From assembly GCF_014698115.1 (NCBI RefSeq), contig NZ_JACJSJ010000071.1:1-44155 (forward strand): 44,155 nucleotides of DNA, given 5' to 3'. The notes under the pieces are model-generated. The model saw only the letters and a list, made by a program, of their open reading frames with translations. It made no database searches and was not told where the DNA came from. The stretch is from Nostoc sp. FACHB-973. Its GTDB lineage: Bacteria; Cyanobacteriota; Cyanobacteriia; Cyanobacteriales; Nostocaceae. Shown piece by piece: positions 42,201 through 44,155 of this stretch (positions within the stretch are counted from its first letter, which is position 1; each line of letters begins with the position of its first letter). The translations under genes were made by a program, and so were the position numbers.

Positions 42201-42517
42201 TCACAGCCCTAGAGTAGGAAAGAACGGAGCCAGGCAAAGTTGTATCTGCACATCCCAACCCAGAAGAATAGCGATCACTGTTGCCAGAATCGCCACGCCA
42301 CCCACTCGTTGCAACACTCCACTATGAGAACGGAGATTCAGCAATCTTCGGCTTAATACCCGCCCACCATGGGCGATTGATCGCCAACAGCGGTAATCCG
42401 GCTCCAAATCCATAGGCAAGCAGTAGCCCAAATGCACCTGCAATTTGATGATTGACTGCTGCTAACACTAGAATTCCCCCCAGCACAAGGAGTCCATAAA
42501 AGCCCCAACTGAATCCC
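42201..42517 (-). pseudogene. CcdA/DsbD-type membrane protein relic
   Basis: The minus strand carries three pieces of one protein in three frames. First is IQLGLLWTPCAGG (around 42480-42517), then ILVLAAVNHQIAGAFGLLLAY and GFGAGLPLLAI. After another shift comes HGGRVLSRRLLNLRS and GVLQRVGGVAILATVIAILL, ending at 42201. WTPC, the AYGFGAGLPLLAI helix and the RxGG helix match the CcdA/DsbD cytochrome c biogenesis transmembrane family. At least two frameshifts and loss of the N-terminal half make it dead. Bases 42080-42200 hold no other feature I can support. Confidence 0.7.
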
Positions 42518-42542
42518 TAGCCAAAATTCTCCATAAAGTACT

Positions 42543-42567
42543 ACTCAGTATCACTACTGAGTTTTTT
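42543..42567 (+). terminator. Rho-independent terminator, orphan
   Basis: An 8-bp stem, ACTCAGTA (42543-42550) with TACTGAGT (42555-42562), has a 4-base loop and is followed by a run of T. It reads on the plus strand, yet no intact plus-strand gene lies just upstream (recN ends 500 bases before), so the gene it served may be gone. The rest of 42568-42819 is AT-rich and should hold the kdpD promoter. Confidence 0.7.
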
Positions 42568-42819
42568 AAATTTATCCTCAACACTTAAGTCATCCCAATT
42601 GTGACAGAAGCTAATCTGAAACTCAGCCGTGATTTTCATAAATTTATTCGCTCAGAAAACTTAGTTTATTCTCAGCGTTTTCTCAGGAAAATATGGTGAT
42701 AAAAATAACTGACTGCCGATAAAAATTTTCTGCAATAATTTTATCGGCAGTTAGTTCATTTAGCTGCACTTACTATAATTAGTAAAACAGAAATATTAAA
42801 TCATAGTAATACTACTTTA

Positions 42820-43947
42820 GTGACCATTACACCTTCGATATCTGCAAATTACTCCCTTTATCCGCCACGGCGGGGCAAGCATAAAATATTTATTGGCATG
42901 GCTCCTGGGGTAGGCAAAACCTACCGGATGCTGGAAGAGGGACACGCACTCAAACAAGAAGGAATTGATGTCATTGTCGGGCTTTTGGAAACCCACGGAC
43001 GTAAGGAGACAGGAGAAAAGGCAGAGGGACTGGAGATTTTGCCCCGCAAGCAATATCCTCGCGGTGAGTTGACCCTAACGGATATGGATACAGATGCTAT
43101 TTTAAAGCGATCGCCACAACTAGTCTTAATCGATGAACTTGCCCATACCAATGTCCCTGGTTCCCCACGCGAAAAACGCTACGAAGATGTAGAAATAGTC
43201 TTGGCAGCAGGTATCGATGTCTACTCGACAGTGAATGTCCAACACTTAGAAAGCCTCAATGACTTAGTAGCCAGAATTACCGGGATAGTAGTGCGTGAGC
43301 GAGTTCCTGACAGGATTTTGGATGAAGCAGATGAAGTCGTACTAGTCGATGTGACACCAGAAACGCTCCAAGAACGATTATTAGAAGGCAAGATTTACGC
43401 ACCGCAAAAAATCCAACAATCCCTGGATAACTTTTTCCAACGTCGTAACCTAATAGCTTTGCGGGAGTTGGCTTTACGGGAAGTAGCAGACAACGTAGAA
43501 GAAAATGCGATCGCCACCACACCCAATGGACAATTTTGTAACATTCATGAACGAGTTTTAGTATGTGTATCTACTTATCCTAACTCCGTGCAACTCTTAC
43601 GCCGTGGTGCGAGAATAGCTAACTACATGAATGCACCGCTGTATACTTTGTTTGTTGCCGATCCGGAGCGCTTTCTCACCAAAGAGGAAAGTTTACACAT
43701 CCACACCTGTGAGAAACTCTGTAAAGAATTTGAAGGGACTTTTATTCGGGTAACTGATAGTAACGTAGCTAATGCGATCGCCGAAGTAGCAGAGAAATAT
43801 CGCATTACCCAAATTGTAATTGGAGAAAGTCAGCGATCGCGCTGGCAAATACTCCTGAAAGGTTCTTTAACCCAAAAATTGGTTCGCTTGCTCAAAAACA
43901 TTGATTTGCATATCATTGCCAGCGAAAAAATGGTTTCACCTAAATAA
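42820..43947 (+). CDS. kdpD: Short KdpD: N-terminal sensor and USP domains only
   Basis: A 375-residue protein equal to the N-terminal half of KdpD. Walker A is GMAPGVGKT (26-34), and VLIDELAHTNVPGSPREKRYEDV is the KdpD domain signature. A universal-stress-protein domain fills residues about 245-370 (ERVLVCVSTYPNS, ITQIVIGESQRSRW). The transmembrane helices and histidine kinase of full KdpD are absent, and the stop is clean. Short KdpD proteins are known from Anabaena species. It may regulate potassium uptake without phosphotransfer. No kdpABC gene lies just upstream, where it is usually found. The start is GTG at 42820; no better ATG precedes the Walker A motif. Confidence 0.9.
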   Translation: MTITPSISANYSLYPPRRGKHKIFIGMAPGVGKTYRMLEEGHALKQEGIDVIVGLLETHGRKETGEKAEGLEILPRKQYPRGELTLTDMDTDAILKRSPQLVLIDELAHTNVPGSPREKRYEDVEIVLAAGIDVYSTVNVQHLESLNDLVARITGIVVRERVPDRILDEADEVVLVDVTPETLQERLLEGKIYAPQKIQQSLDNFFQRRNLIALRELALREVADNVEENAIATTPNGQFCNIHERVLVCVSTYPNSVQLLRRGARIANYMNAPLYTLFVADPERFLTKEESLHIHTCEKLCKEFEGTFIRVTDSNVANAIAEVAEKYRITQIVIGESQRSRWQILLKGSLTQKLVRLLKNIDLHIIASEKMVSPK

Positions 43948-44155
43948 GAGAGAAACTTCCCGTTCAAAGTCTCTCCCTGTCTTTGTGTCAGGCTTAAAAC
44001 CTTTGCCGTAGCAGCTACAGATTTTGCTGAGGAATTCCCTAACGGGACTTAAACAAAAATCAAGCCCAAATATAGCCCAAACTAGCTTTGTAAGAAACAA
44101 ACAGGTCACGATGGAGAGTCAACCAATCAAAAAAGCGAAAAGACATAGCTGTTCT
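43948..44155. other. Window end, no gene seen
   Basis: After the kdpD stop there is a weak GAGAGA/TCTCTC hairpin (from about 43949) and AT-rich DNA. I see no gene, RNA or repeat I can support to the window end. Confidence 0.6.

Noticed and set aside
1..44155. tRNA genes
   Set aside because: No T-arm GTTCRAATC block with a matching acceptor stem was found by eye on either strand; a tRNAscan run would settle it.

Overview
The window comes from a filamentous, probably heterocyst-forming cyanobacterium of the Nostoc/Anabaena type. This rests on the many GCGATCGC (HIP1) octamers, heptanucleotide STRR repeats and GGGGAGT-type spacer repeats. Family content agrees: DUF29, Uma2, PEP-CTERM, DUF928, CHASE2, the Mo-nitrogenase C-terminal family and an XisH relic. 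It is chromosomal in character, starting inside a 5S rRNA gene at the end of an rRNA operon. I saw no tRNA gene and no CRISPR array.

Layout. 1-1.5 kb: 5S rRNA 3' part, terminator, DUF29 protein, a structured intergenic segment, a hypothetical protein. 1.6-4.8 kb: a minus-strand arsM / PiT permease / arsS cluster for arsenosugar formation. 5.0-7.1 kb: OmpR-type response regulator, Mo-nitrogenase C-terminal protein, methyltransferase. 7.6-9.9 kb: Tat-exported PhoD phosphatase and a PEP-CTERM protein. 10.5-13.6 kb: DUF928 protein and a CHASE2 nucleotide cyclase. 14.4-19.7 kb: nested tandem repeats, then an FdhF/YdeP-type molybdoenzyme and its maturation factor FdhD, separated by a SLATT/DUF4231 protein, a large inverted-repeat element and a Uma2 protein. 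19.8-23.9 kb: VOC protein, RbgA/YlqF GTPase, FHA-GAF-adenylate cyclase, second Uma2 protein. 24.3-27.5 kb: succinate-semialdehyde dehydrogenase and a ThDP decarboxylase resembling 2-oxoglutarate decarboxylase, the pair that closes the cyanobacterial TCA cycle. 27.6-32.5 kb: a 12-copy 21-bp repeat, then an HTH-ATPase, a VapBC-like toxin-antitoxin pair and a membrane ATPase of the same NTPase type. 32.5-36.3 kb: FecCD permease, PhyH-type dioxygenase, alpha/beta hydrolase, NrdG-like radical SAM protein. 36.3-37.7 kb: a decay zone with an unidentified gene tail, a dead IS1-family element and an xisH relic containing a 109-bp MITE with target duplication. 37.9-43.9 kb: ABC1/UbiB kinase-like protein, RecN, a frameshifted CcdA-like relic and a short KdpD without its histidine kinase half.

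Functional themes are arsenic detoxification, carbon/nitrogen metabolism (2-oxoglutarate bypass, molybdoenzyme plus FdhD), second-messenger signalling (two class III cyclases with different substrate-specificity residues) and an accessory block of toxin-antitoxin and ATPase genes. Intergenic DNA is unusually rich in repeats. The best candidates for undescribed biology are the ATPase/VapBC/ATPase block, the MITE caught in xisH, the hairpin-forming tandem repeats and a possible small RNA at 761-880. All functions are read from sequence motifs and recalled family knowledge; no database search was run.
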